Notes under the pieces: generated by a model
Seen by the model: only the letters and a program-made list of their open reading frames with translations
The model's database searches: none
Told to the model about the DNA's origin: nothing
Translations under genes and position numbers: made by a program
Shown here: positions 56,191 through 62,240 of the stretch, piece by piece
Position numbering within the stretch: the stretch's first letter is position 1
How the letters are laid out: every line of letters begins with the position of its first letter
From: Bacteroides congonensis
GTDB taxonomy: Bacteria > Bacteroidota > Bacteroidia > Bacteroidales > Bacteroidaceae
DNA length: 64,000 nucleotides
NCBI RefSeq assembly: GCF_900130125.1
Contig: NZ_FQXY01000009.1
Location: forward strand, 845,760-909,759
Reading direction: 5' to 3'

Positions 56191-56425
56191 TTTTTTTATT
56201 TCATTTTTAGCTCGTTATTGATATTCTGTATGAGTTAAGAGCTATCACAAATACAGAATTATACAAATTAACTTAACTTGCATTCAAAAAGACACAAAAA
56301 AAGAATCAACACTAAAACCAACACACACGAAACTGGCTTCAATTGCTTGAAGTCAATATTATTTTCCGTCTGTTTTTTTAATTGATTTTAATTTTGATTC
56401 TGATTAAGTAGTGTATCTCTTAAAT
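56191..56425 (-). other. Long 5' leader of the 92-residue gene
   Basis: No ORF. It contains an imperfect hairpin (GACTTCAA...TTGAAGCC) near 56,335. It would be transcribed as 5' UTR from the promoter just upstream; nothing else recognised. Confidence 0.45.
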
Positions 56426-56431
56426 ACAATG

Positions 56432-56463
56432 CAAAGATACAGATAATTTCAATATAATACAAA
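56432..56463 (-). promoter_or_regulatory. Consensus promoter of the 92-residue gene
   Basis: Minus-strand TTTG (56,463-56,460) and TATCTTTG (56,439-56,432) are separated by exactly 20 nt, a full match to the Bacteroides primary-sigma consensus. Confidence 0.75.
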
Positions 56464-56559
56464 TTTCTTATATTAATAAACGTTAATTATATTTGGATAT
56501 ATGGATAATATTTTTATGTGGAAAACTATATTAATAGGTACGGGTACATTATTATATAT

Positions 56560-56629
56560 AAAAAAGGGATGCATTAATTTGCATCCCAAAACAGATTTCA
56601 AAAACTCAAAATCTCGTTTATCCCTAAAT
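56560..56629 (-). ncRNA. Candidate small RNA, leftward partner of a divergent pair
   Basis: Starts about 7 nt after TATCTTTG (56,643-56,636) and ends in hairpin GGGATGCA...TGCATCCC (56,566-56,587, read as its complement) followed by TTTTTT. Around 65-70 nt long. A 60-codon frame overlaps it, but that frame starts upstream of the promoter box and runs through the terminator, so I favour RNA. Confidence 0.6.
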
Positions 56630-56635
56630 ACTTCG

Positions 56636-56680
56636 CAAAGATAAGTTATTTGCATAAATTATCAAAATGATTTATCTTTG
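56636..56680. promoter_or_regulatory. Overlapping divergent consensus promoters
   Basis: Plus: TTTG (56,649-56,652), 20 nt, TATCTTTG (56,673-56,680). Minus: TTTG (56,666-56,663), 19 nt, TATCTTTG (56,643-56,636). The two polymerase sites overlap almost completely, so the promoters should exclude each other. Confidence 0.75.
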
Positions 56681-56686
56681 TCACAA

Positions 56687-56790
56687 ATTCAGTTGTTAAT
56701 GTATTATTAATATTCTAACACTTTTCTCTAAAATTCAGATAACAACGTGTTTATTTTTAGAAATGGTAGTAATTGGGAAATTGCTACCAT
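56687..56790 (+). ncRNA. Candidate small RNA, rightward partner of a divergent pair
   Basis: Starts near 56,687 and ends at the hairpin ATGGTAGTAATT...AATTGCTACCAT (56,763-56,790), about 104 nt. Convergent with, and abutting, the 3' end of the winged-helix gene at 56,791; the same hairpin may terminate both. Promoter and terminator resemble those of the RNA at 59,465-59,628. Confidence 0.55.
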
Positions 56791-57156
56791 TTAAGCACAT
56801 TCACCAATATATTTTTGACAAAATGAATGTCTTTCTTCAATTGTATCAAATGAATTAAGTTTATCGTATATGTCTGCAATCACTTCAAGATTCAAACTAT
56901 AACAATGACAACCAACATTATAATCTTGGTATCTCGATATTAATTTCAATTTGATTAGTTTTTCAATTGATTTTCTGATTGTACCAATTGAAATATTCAA
57001 TCTCTCTTTAAAGTACTTCAATGATGCAAAATTCCTGTTGATATTGCATAACCGTATTATTTCCGCAAATACAACAAATTCATTAGGATTCAACAAACTA
57101 AATAAGTATGGATTCACCATCACATAATTTTCAAAATCATTTTCTTTCATATTCAT
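56791..57156 (-). CDS. Winged-helix DNA-binding phage protein
   Basis: 121-residue protein. LNPNEFVVFAEIIRLCNINR and FASLKYFKERLNISIGTIRK SIEKLIKLKL form a helix-turn-helix with a wing, the pattern of replication-initiator N-terminal domains or MarR/GntR-like regulators. The two N-terminal starts M1 (MNMKEND) and M3 are equivalent. No other domain is seen; the C-terminus (EERHSFCQKYIGECA) has cysteines. It lies downstream of the HNH and 55-residue genes on the same strand, near the iteron-like array, so it might bind those repeats (inference). Confidence 0.65.
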   Translation of the reverse strand: MNMKENDFENYVMVNPYLFSLLNPNEFVVFAEIIRLCNINRNFASLKYFKERLNISIGTIRKSIEKLIKLKLISRYQDYNVGCHCYSLNLEVIADIYDKLNSFDTIEERHSFCQKYIGECA

Positions 57157-57167
57157 TTTTCATTAAA

Positions 57168-57335
57168 TTAAACATTATTGGAAGCCTGTTTCTTTCTTTG
57201 AGCTTTTCTTTTCTTTTTCAGTCTATGATTGTATTTATACACTCTCTCTTCATTCTTTTTATTAATACTATAAATCCCTTCTACCACATCATAGTAAAAA
57301 CTGTCACTATAAGTTCCTCTTACTTTTCCCTTCAT
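57168..57335 (-). CDS. 55-residue basic phage protein
   Basis: ATG at 57,335, two nt after the HNH gene stop, opens MKGKVRGTYSDSFYYDVVEG, then IYSINKKNEERVYKYNHR, and ends with a very basic tail (LKKKRKAQRKKQASNNV). It fills the space between the HNH gene and the winged-helix gene, 11 nt before the latter's start, on the same strand. The basic tail suggests nucleic-acid binding. No homologous domain recognised. Real-gene status rests on tight spacing on both sides. Confidence 0.6.
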   Translation of the reverse strand: MKGKVRGTYSDSFYYDVVEGIYSINKKNEERVYKYNHRLKKKRKAQRKKQASNNV

Positions 57336-57337
57336 AA

Positions 57338-57958
57338 TTAAATAAATTGTTTATAATCTAGCTTTTTCTTTTTAGTACCTATTTGATTTAGTGCCAATGC
57401 TGTTTCAACCTTATCTTCGTATTTTAACAACCTTTCCTTCAAGATTTTATTTTCTGTTGTAAGTCGTTCTATTTCAGCATCTTTTTCTTGAATAAGTTTC
57501 CGTATTTCAACTGTCTTTTTATAATTTTCTACTTTTCTTTCTTGGGCTGTCGCTCTTGTCACGTTCTCTTGGTGTGTAATCCACTGAAGGTTGGTAACTC
57601 TGTTATCAGCTTTGACCTCATTCTTATGGTCAACAACATAATAATCATCCTTCAAATCTGTTGGAATGTCTAACCACGTTAAAGCTACTGCCCTATGAAC
57701 GTTCATTGTGTCGTAATCTTTATCTCTGTATTCATTAATGAAGAAGTAATCGTAGCCTGTATGCTTATTATGATATAACTTCACTAGCCTGTTATATTTC
57801 GTTGAATAAATTCTACCGAAGTTGGAGACTACAAAGTCCTCATTCTTCTTTCTGTCTTCAGCTATTAAATATTTCCAGTTCTCGCAAGGCTCACTTATTT
57901 TTTCAAGTTTGTCATAGTTAATCATTTTCATTAGTTTTACAATTGAGGTATTTTTCAA
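57338..57958 (-). CDS. NUMOD4/HNH endonuclease with C-terminal coiled coil
   Basis: 206-residue protein. Residues about 20-55 (ENWKYLIAEDRKKNEDFVVS NFGRIYS) are a NUMOD4-like module. AVALTWLDIPTDLKDDYYVV DHKNEVKADNRVTNLQWITH QENV at about 92-134 is the HNH nuclease core (H...DH-x-N...N-x-x-NLQW). The last third is a charged coiled coil (KLIQEKDAEIERLTTENKIL KERLLKYEDKV). Such enzymes are usually homing endonucleases of phages. It is the first protein gene after a long RNA leader that starts at 59,368. A hairpin GAGGTAT...ATACCTC lies just before its ATG. Confidence 0.85.
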   Translation of the reverse strand: MKNTSIVKLMKMINYDKLEKISEPCENWKYLIAEDRKKNEDFVVSNFGRIYSTKYNRLVKLYHNKHTGYDYFFINEYRDKDYDTMNVHRAVALTWLDIPTDLKDDYYVVDHKNEVKADNRVTNLQWITHQENVTRATAQERKVENYKKTVEIRKLIQEKDAEIERLTTENKILKERLLKYEDKVETALALNQIGTKKKKLDYKQFI

Positions 57959-58001
57959 TATACCTCTTATTAAATTACTGTACCCGATTTATAAGCTAAT
58001 A

Positions 58002-58110
58002 CTCAAATGGGCTGGGCAACACCACGTTAGTCTTCCGATTGGATAACAGCGTCAGCTAATAAAAAAGCTCAAATGGGCTGGGCAAAACAACGTCAGTCTA
58101 ATCGTTGGAC
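58002..58110 (-). repeat. Two-copy 66-bp direct repeat
   Basis: CTCAAATGGGCTGGGCAA at 58,002-58,019 and 58,068-58,085 is followed in both copies by an ACrACGTyAGTCT stretch and a partial palindrome (TTCCGATTGGA, TAATCGTTGGA). GC-rich for this region. It forms the downstream edge of the larger array. Confidence 0.65.
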
Positions 58111-58699
58111 TACATTTAATATTATTTGCAACAGTACCATTTTTATAATAACTTCCAGTTGGAAGATAATTTTATTAGCGTAGCTTGCTCTTATTATCAA
58201 TTTATTCAAATTGAAAGATATTTTTTATTTCAATCAAAAAATAAAAAAGAATCATAGCGTTAGCAGTACCACTTGAAATCATAGCGTTAGCTTTTCTCAT
58301 TTTTATTAATTACTTCAATTGAAAAAAATTAAAAAAAGAAATAGCGTCAGCCACTCCGATTGAAGTAATAGCGTTAGCAGTACCATATTTTATCACTAGC
58401 GTAGCTTGCTCTTATTATCAATTTACTCCAATTGGAAGATATTTTTTATTTCAAAAAGAATAAAATTGAAAGAAAAACATAGCGTCAGCCACTCCATTTG
58501 TAGTATTAGCGTCAGCAGTACCATTTTATTAATTACTTCAATTGAAAAATTAAAAAAGAAAGAACAGCGTTAGCCACTCCGATTGGAATAATAGCGTTAG
58601 CAAATTCTTATTTTATTCATTATCTCAATTGAAAAATTGAAAAAGAAAGAACAGCGTTAGCCACTCCGCTTGAAGTAACATTTTAAACAATAGCGTAGC
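58048..58699 (-). repeat. Iteron-like array of AGCGTYAGC/AGCGTAGC motifs
   Basis: Twelve same-orientation copies start at 58,048, 58,177, 58,256, 58,283, 58,343, 58,370, 58,398, 58,481, 58,508, 58,566, 58,593 and 58,653, with a further AGCGTAGC at 58,692. Four pairs are spaced exactly 27 bp. Pair-to-pair distance is 85-87 bp, once 138. Each first member is followed by a CCACTCC- or AGTACC-type block, and pairs are separated by AT-rich DNA with a palindrome such as CTTCAATTGAA. The whole lies inside the transcript from 59,368, or could be a DNA-level origin or binding array. Confidence 0.75.
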
Positions 58700-58984
58700 T
58701 GAATCCCCTTATCAAATTGCTTACAATTGGATATAATTTACTGCTTTATATAACTCCATATCTGTTCAAATATGAAGCTTTTAGCTATTTTGAAATTTTG
58801 TTTAAAAGAAATATTGAGAAACGTAATGAAATGGAGTTTTGAAATATTATTCAAATGTTACTTTTTATTTTAAATATCATTTTATTTTTATTTTAAATAT
58901 AAATTCAAATAATACTTTAAATGTTATTTCAAATATTGTTTTTCTATTTTTTATTTTATCTTTTAAATAAAATTTCTAAATCTT
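58700..58984. other. Extremely AT-rich segment
   Basis: No ORF. It holds repeated TTTTATTTTAAATAT and ATTTCAAATATT-type tracts, and AACTCCAT/ATGGAGTT arms about 80 nt apart. It separates the large RNA candidate from the repeat array, and has the composition of an origin unwinding region. Confidence 0.45.
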
Positions 58985-59362
58985 GTTTCCTACGGTCAAG
59001 TCGCAGTTATCCCTTCCGTGGGAAATAAGTTTTTTAAAAATAGAAATCGTTTTTGATTCCTATTGCTGCCTTAGTTTAACTATTCTTGTCAGTGAGTCTT
59101 CCATTACCAGATATATGCTTGCTTAGGGCATATAAATATTCAGTTTCCTCAAACTACAACTGAATAACTGACTTTTATTCATTAAACAATTTTTCGGAAA
59201 TATCGGGGTTTGGCTTTCAACTTATCAACTCAATTCTTATTTAGAATCTCATTACCCGATGTCTATTCTAGCCGTACATCGCCTAAATTGTTACTAGAAT
59301 GATACAATCTCGTAGTAGATTGTTTTCCTTTTATATATAAATATCAGATACTTTTCAAAAGT
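58985..59362 (-). ncRNA. Candidate large structured RNA
   Basis: Transcribed leftward from the promoter at 59,368-59,399. In plus coordinates the pairing arms are: 59,304-59,310/59,317-59,323 (ACAATCT/AGATTGT), 59,265-59,271/59,294-59,300 (ATTCTAG/CTAGAAT), 59,202-59,207/59,255-59,260 (ATCGGG/CCCGAT), 59,138-59,145/59,158-59,165 (ATTCAGTT/AACTGAAT), 59,113-59,118/59,128-59,133 (ATATGC/GCATAT), and 58,986-58,995/59,016-59,025 (TTTCC.ACGG/CCGT.GGAAA). No ORF spans it. GC content is higher than the flanks. Size and multi-helix layout recall phage giant RNAs (GOLLD, ROOL), but no conserved core is recognised by eye. Confidence 0.55.
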
Positions 59363-59367
59363 TTACC

Positions 59368-59399
59368 CAAATGTACATTTTTTTTATTTAAAAAACAAC
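59368..59399 (-). promoter_or_regulatory. Promoter of the large RNA / repeat array / HNH transcript
   Basis: Minus-strand GTTG (59,399-59,396), 20 nt, TACATTTG (59,375-59,368). Element spacing and surrounding sequence are almost identical to the promoter at 55,802-55,833. Confidence 0.78.
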
Positions 59400-59450
59400 T
59401 TTTTTATTAAATAAATCCAAATAAAAAATTGCTGAACTATCAAAATAACT

Positions 59451-59458
59451 TATCTTTG
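59451..59458 (+). promoter_or_regulatory. Promoter of plus-strand small RNA
   Basis: TATCTTTG (-7) with ATTG 19 nt upstream (59,428-59,431). The preceding ATCAAAATnAnTTATCTTTG is shared with the promoter at 56,661-56,680. Confidence 0.65.
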
Positions 59459-59464
59459 TCACGC

Positions 59465-59628
59465 ATTAACTTAAAATCAAAATAAGCTATTATCTCTTTG
59501 TGAAAGGAGAACTGATTCATTACTATTTGTACTGAATTTGATGTAAAATAAATCTAATGACAAGTCCCTAGTCTTTGTGAAAAGGTTATACTTAAGTGGC
59601 AGTAATTCAAGTTACTGCCATTTTTTTT
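59465..59628 (+). ncRNA. Candidate small RNA with internal repeat
   Basis: About 164 nt from the promoter to a strong terminator: TGGCAGTAA...TTACTGCCA (59,597-59,620) then eight T. CTTTGTGAAAGG and CTTTGTGAAAAGG occur inside it about 78 nt apart, each likely in a loop. No credible ORF. Promoter and terminator stems resemble those of the RNA at 56,687-56,790, so the two may be paralogues. Confidence 0.62.
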
Positions 59629-59665
59629 AATACTTTATAAAAACTAAAAAAAATTATTATACGAG

Positions 59666-59697
59666 TTTGTAATATATTGATAAACAGTCTATTTTTG
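59666..59697 (+). promoter_or_regulatory. Perfect-consensus promoter of a third plus-strand RNA
   Basis: TTTG (59,666-59,669), exactly 20 nt, TATTTTTG (59,690-59,697). Its transcript would run to the hairpin at 59,793-59,813. Confidence 0.75.
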
Positions 59698-59702
59698 CAA
59701 AG

Positions 59703-59813
59703 TATTTGAAAGTTATGCAATTCAACATTTTAATTGAAAGGGTCTATTAAGTTGTGCAAGGGGTAAATTGAGTGGGATAACTAATCAAAAAAGGGTATCA
59801 ATCATTGATACCC
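59703..59813 (+). ncRNA. Candidate 110-nt small RNA
   Basis: Lies between the promoter above and the GGGTATCA...TGATACCC hairpin. No ORF. The terminator faces the end of the minus-strand operon as well, so this RNA is convergent with 59,822-60,696. Function unknown. Confidence 0.5.
59787..59813 (-). terminator. Intrinsic terminator of the 60,696-59,822 operon
   Basis: GGGTATCAATCATTGATACCC is a perfect hairpin followed by TTTTTT on the minus strand, 9 nt after the stop at 59,822. Confidence 0.85.
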
Positions 59814-59821
59814 TAAATTAT

Positions 59822-60220
59822 TTATTTTTGTTTTGATTTTATTTCTTTTTCTTGTTCTTCCAATTCTTTTTTCTTTTTCTCAATTTCAGCTAGTTTTTTA
59901 TCAGCTTCTTTATTGTTTTCAATCTTCTTATCAATCAATTTAATAATTTCTTGTAATTCAACCTTATATGATTGAAGAGCAACTGTTTCTACGTAGTTTT
60001 TTAGTCCTGCTTTAATATCCTCAAAAAGAGGAACAAGGGTACGTTTTTCTTTCAGTTTTCGCTTATAGAATACGATTCTTTTGTATTTGTCTTCAACTGA
60101 TAATGAAGCCCATTTTGACTTTTTTGTATCTGAAATTGAAGCTAAATAGCTCTCTTCGTGCTTAGTAATTTCTGTTAGCTTATCCTGTTCGGATAGTGCT
60201 TTTCTACCTGCTGTTGCCAT
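59822..60220 (-). CDS. Hypothetical basic coiled-coil phage protein
   Basis: 132 residues beginning MATAGRKALSEQDKLTEITK. The first 60 residues are helical and contain SKWASLSVEDKYKRIVFYKR. The last 50 form a lysine- and glutamate-rich coiled coil (ENNKEADKKLAEIEKKKKEL). No known domain. It starts 2 nt after the stop of the 157-residue gene, so the two are coupled. The partner could be a small DNA-packaging or partition-type complex, but nothing here identifies it. Confidence 0.6.
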   Translation of the reverse strand: MATAGRKALSEQDKLTEITKHEESYLASISDTKKSKWASLSVEDKYKRIVFYKRKLKEKRTLVPLFEDIKAGLKNYVETVALQSYKVELQEIIKLIDKKIENNKEADKKLAEIEKKKKELEEQEKEIKSKQK

Positions 60221-60222
60221 AA

Positions 60223-60696
60223 TTATTGATTATTGTTTTCTAAAATTTGCCACTTAATCACATCAAACAGACGAGCCGATAATTCATTGCCGCTTTCCTT
60301 CAAAAGTGCTTCTACTTGCGGAACAATAATATCTTCAAAGTCACCTGTTGAGAATCGTTCAGATTGCTTTAATGCTGAATTAAAATCCCTATTTTTCAAA
60401 TAAAAAATTGTTTTTGAAATTGGAGTTTGAAACTCTTTAGGAATATCTACCACTGTGCCCTCTTTAGCCCCTCTATAGCGTTCAAAATGATTCTTAAAGT
60501 CTTCAAACAGCTCTTTTACATCACTATTCTTCACCGTTGACATCTTTTTTTCTAACAATGGAAGAATATCATCATAAAGCTTGAAATGAAGCTCTCCTTT
60601 TACTAAAGCAAAACCATATTCCAACTTTTCGAGATACCCAAATATCTCGTTTGCACGATATTCATTTTCGTCTTTAATAACTCTACTTCTAGGCAT
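60223..60696 (-). CDS. Hypothetical 157-residue phage protein
   Basis: Helical, charged protein: MPRSRVIKDENEYRANEIFG then KLYDDILPLLEKKMSTVKNS and YLKNRDFNSALKQSERFSTG. A basic start and acidic remainder are seen, with no signal peptide. First gene of a two-gene operon; on the minus strand upstream, TTG and TAATTTG form a weak promoter-like pair. No domain recognised. Position between the RNA region and the structural genes gives no clear role. Confidence 0.6.
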   Translation of the reverse strand: MPRSRVIKDENEYRANEIFGYLEKLEYGFALVKGELHFKLYDDILPLLEKKMSTVKNSDVKELFEDFKNHFERYRGAKEGTVVDIPKEFQTPISKTIFYLKNRDFNSALKQSERFSTGDFEDIIVPQVEALLKESGNELSARLFDVIKWQILENNNQ

Positions 60697-60808
60697 AACG
60701 TTTTATTTTAAATACAATCGCAAATTACAGAAATTAATTTCAAAAAAGCAAGTAAATCAAATACTATTTTTAATTTAAATTCAATATTTGTAATTGATAT
60801 AAAAAGAA

Positions 60809-60835
60809 AAGCGCACTATAAAAAATAGCACGCTT
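60809..60835 (-). terminator. Intrinsic terminator after the structural gene block
   Basis: AAGCGTGCTAT and ATAGTGCGCTT form an 11-bp helix (two G-U) followed by TTCTTTTTA on the minus strand, 9 nt after the holin-like gene stop. Confidence 0.75.
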
Positions 60836-60843
60836 CTTTATTT

Positions 60844-61086
60844 TTATTTGTTATTTATTTCGTTTTTTATTTCATCTTTGAACTTCTTTACTTCAGATGA
60901 ATAATGTGTTGAGATTCCGAATATGCTACCCGCATACACTAAACTCTGTCCAAGAACCCACAAAACAGAATCACTAATAGCTCCCAAAGGCGGTACAACG
61001 AATCCTGCTATCGTCAATCCGAATCCTGCCACAATAGCAAATACAGCAGTTGATAATGTTACAATTTCTTTTATCGTTAGTTTCAT
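60844..61086 (-). CDS. Holin-like two-helix membrane protein
   Basis: 80-residue protein with two hydrophobic helices, at about 10-30 (STAVFAIVAGFGLTIAGFVV) and 40-58 (SDSVLWVLGQSLVYAGSIFG), then a charged Lys/Glu C-terminal tail (KKFKDEIKNEINNK). This layout, with short N-terminus, two helices and charged tail, is that of class II phage holins. It directly follows the 382-residue structural gene with a one-base overlap (TAATG) and comes last in the visible late operon. No endolysin is visible nearby. Confidence 0.65.
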   Translation of the reverse strand: MKLTIKEIVTLSTAVFAIVAGFGLTIAGFVVPPLGAISDSVLWVLGQSLVYAGSIFGISTHYSSEVKKFKDEIKNEINNK

Positions 61087-62234
61087 TATAATCGTGATTT
61101 TTCAAGGTTATTAAAATCTATTTCATAATACGCCATCAGCTTATAATCTTTCTTTCTATAAATTCTACAACTTACTTTATCTTTCAATAAGTTAGTGTTT
61201 TTATCATAAGCGTACTCATCAAATTTGATATAAATCTTCTTATCAAATTCAATTGTTTCTTCGTAAGATGTTGTGGTATATGTGCCTTCCAAATCATTGA
61301 CAATCAATTGATTTTGTCGCTTATTATCAAGGCCAATAAATTGATGTCCTGATAGCTCATATTCCAAATAATACTCATCAGCATTGAACGTTACAGAAGC
61401 TTGATTTACATTTTCTTTGGCGTATGTGATAACAGGATTATTCAACCAAATTGCCCCGTTGTTATTATGATGTACATACCTCATTGTCGAACTTGTAAAC
61501 TTAATAGCTTCGTACTTAGGAGCTTGCACAACGAATGACGAATGATAATTATGATAGTTAGGGAAATTGAGTGGGAAACAACCACCTAAACTACTCCATT
61601 CATTCAAATCTCTATAATCGGTAAACTGTTTTAATGTCATACAAACGTATAAGTCAGTTTGAATACCTGTATCGCCACTTGAAGATGGTATCTCTAAGGT
61701 CTGTTCTACCCTATCTAAATCTTTAATAGGTTTATCTGCTGATATAACCCTTATTCGGTTTGCATTTACATATATAAAAGTAAGGTAAAGTGACTGTGTA
61801 TTAAAGATTTCTGATAGTGTTAGTTGTCCGTCTAATTGATTGAAAGTTAATTTGCAGACGGTCGGGCTTACATCATCATATTCGGTCGTAATGCTTAATG
61901 TAATTGGGCTTTTGGCGTGGTGGTCGTAGCCACGAAAATCACCTAACCTGAAAGGCTCACTCGTACCACCACTAGGCGGATTATAAGACATTTCTGCTAA
62001 CTCCGCACCACTTTCAGGTCTATTGATTTGAGGAGCCAATTGAAAGCCATAAGCCCTACCTCGCCACGCCTGATAATCATCCATTTCGACTTTGTTTGCA
62101 GCATAAGCGAAAGGCTTTCTCCAAGCGAACAGATTTATATTCTTACTCGTACATAAATCACTTAGTTTCAATGATTTCTCACCTAGTTCTTTCGCTACAA
62201 TTTCAAAAGTCAAATTCTTGTATGGTAAACTCAT
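61086..62234 (-). CDS. Hypothetical phage virion/tail protein
   Basis: 382-residue protein, beta-rich with many aromatic strands (LTLSITTEYDDVSPTVCKLT, LYLTFIYVNANRIRVISADK, YYLEYELSGHQFIGLDNKRQ). A glycine- and histidine-rich surface (GYDHHAKSPI, NYHNYHSSF, VHHNNNGAIW) is visible. No signal peptide. It sits 6 nt downstream of the tail-fibre gene and overlaps the holin-like gene start by one base. Its place suggests a tail tip, baseplate or receptor-binding accessory part. I do not recognise a named family. Confidence 0.6.
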   Translation of the reverse strand: MSLPYKNLTFEIVAKELGEKSLKLSDLCTSKNINLFAWRKPFAYAANKVEMDDYQAWRGRAYGFQLAPQINRPESGAELAEMSYNPPSGGTSEPFRLGDFRGYDHHAKSPITLSITTEYDDVSPTVCKLTFNQLDGQLTLSEIFNTQSLYLTFIYVNANRIRVISADKPIKDLDRVEQTLEIPSSSGDTGIQTDLYVCMTLKQFTDYRDLNEWSSLGGCFPLNFPNYHNYHSSFVVQAPKYEAIKFTSSTMRYVHHNNNGAIWLNNPVITYAKENVNQASVTFNADEYYLEYELSGHQFIGLDNKRQNQLIVNDLEGTYTTTSYEETIEFDKKIYIKFDEYAYDKNTNLLKDKVSCRIYRKKDYKLMAYYEIDFNNLEKSRL

Positions 62235-62240
62235 TTTTAA

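Noticed and set aside
56473..56655. 60-codon minus-strand ORF
   Set aside because: It overlaps the divergent promoter boxes and runs through a strong intrinsic terminator. A small RNA is the more economical reading.
57108..57341. 77-codon plus-strand ORF
   Set aside because: It is antisense to the winged-helix gene start and the 55-residue gene, and its Phe/Ser/Ile-rich composition is typical of a shadow frame.
58985..59362. Group I intron core upstream of the HNH gene
   Set aside because: No recognisable P/Q/R/S core or P7 with bound-guanosine site could be traced, and there are no interrupted exons on either side.
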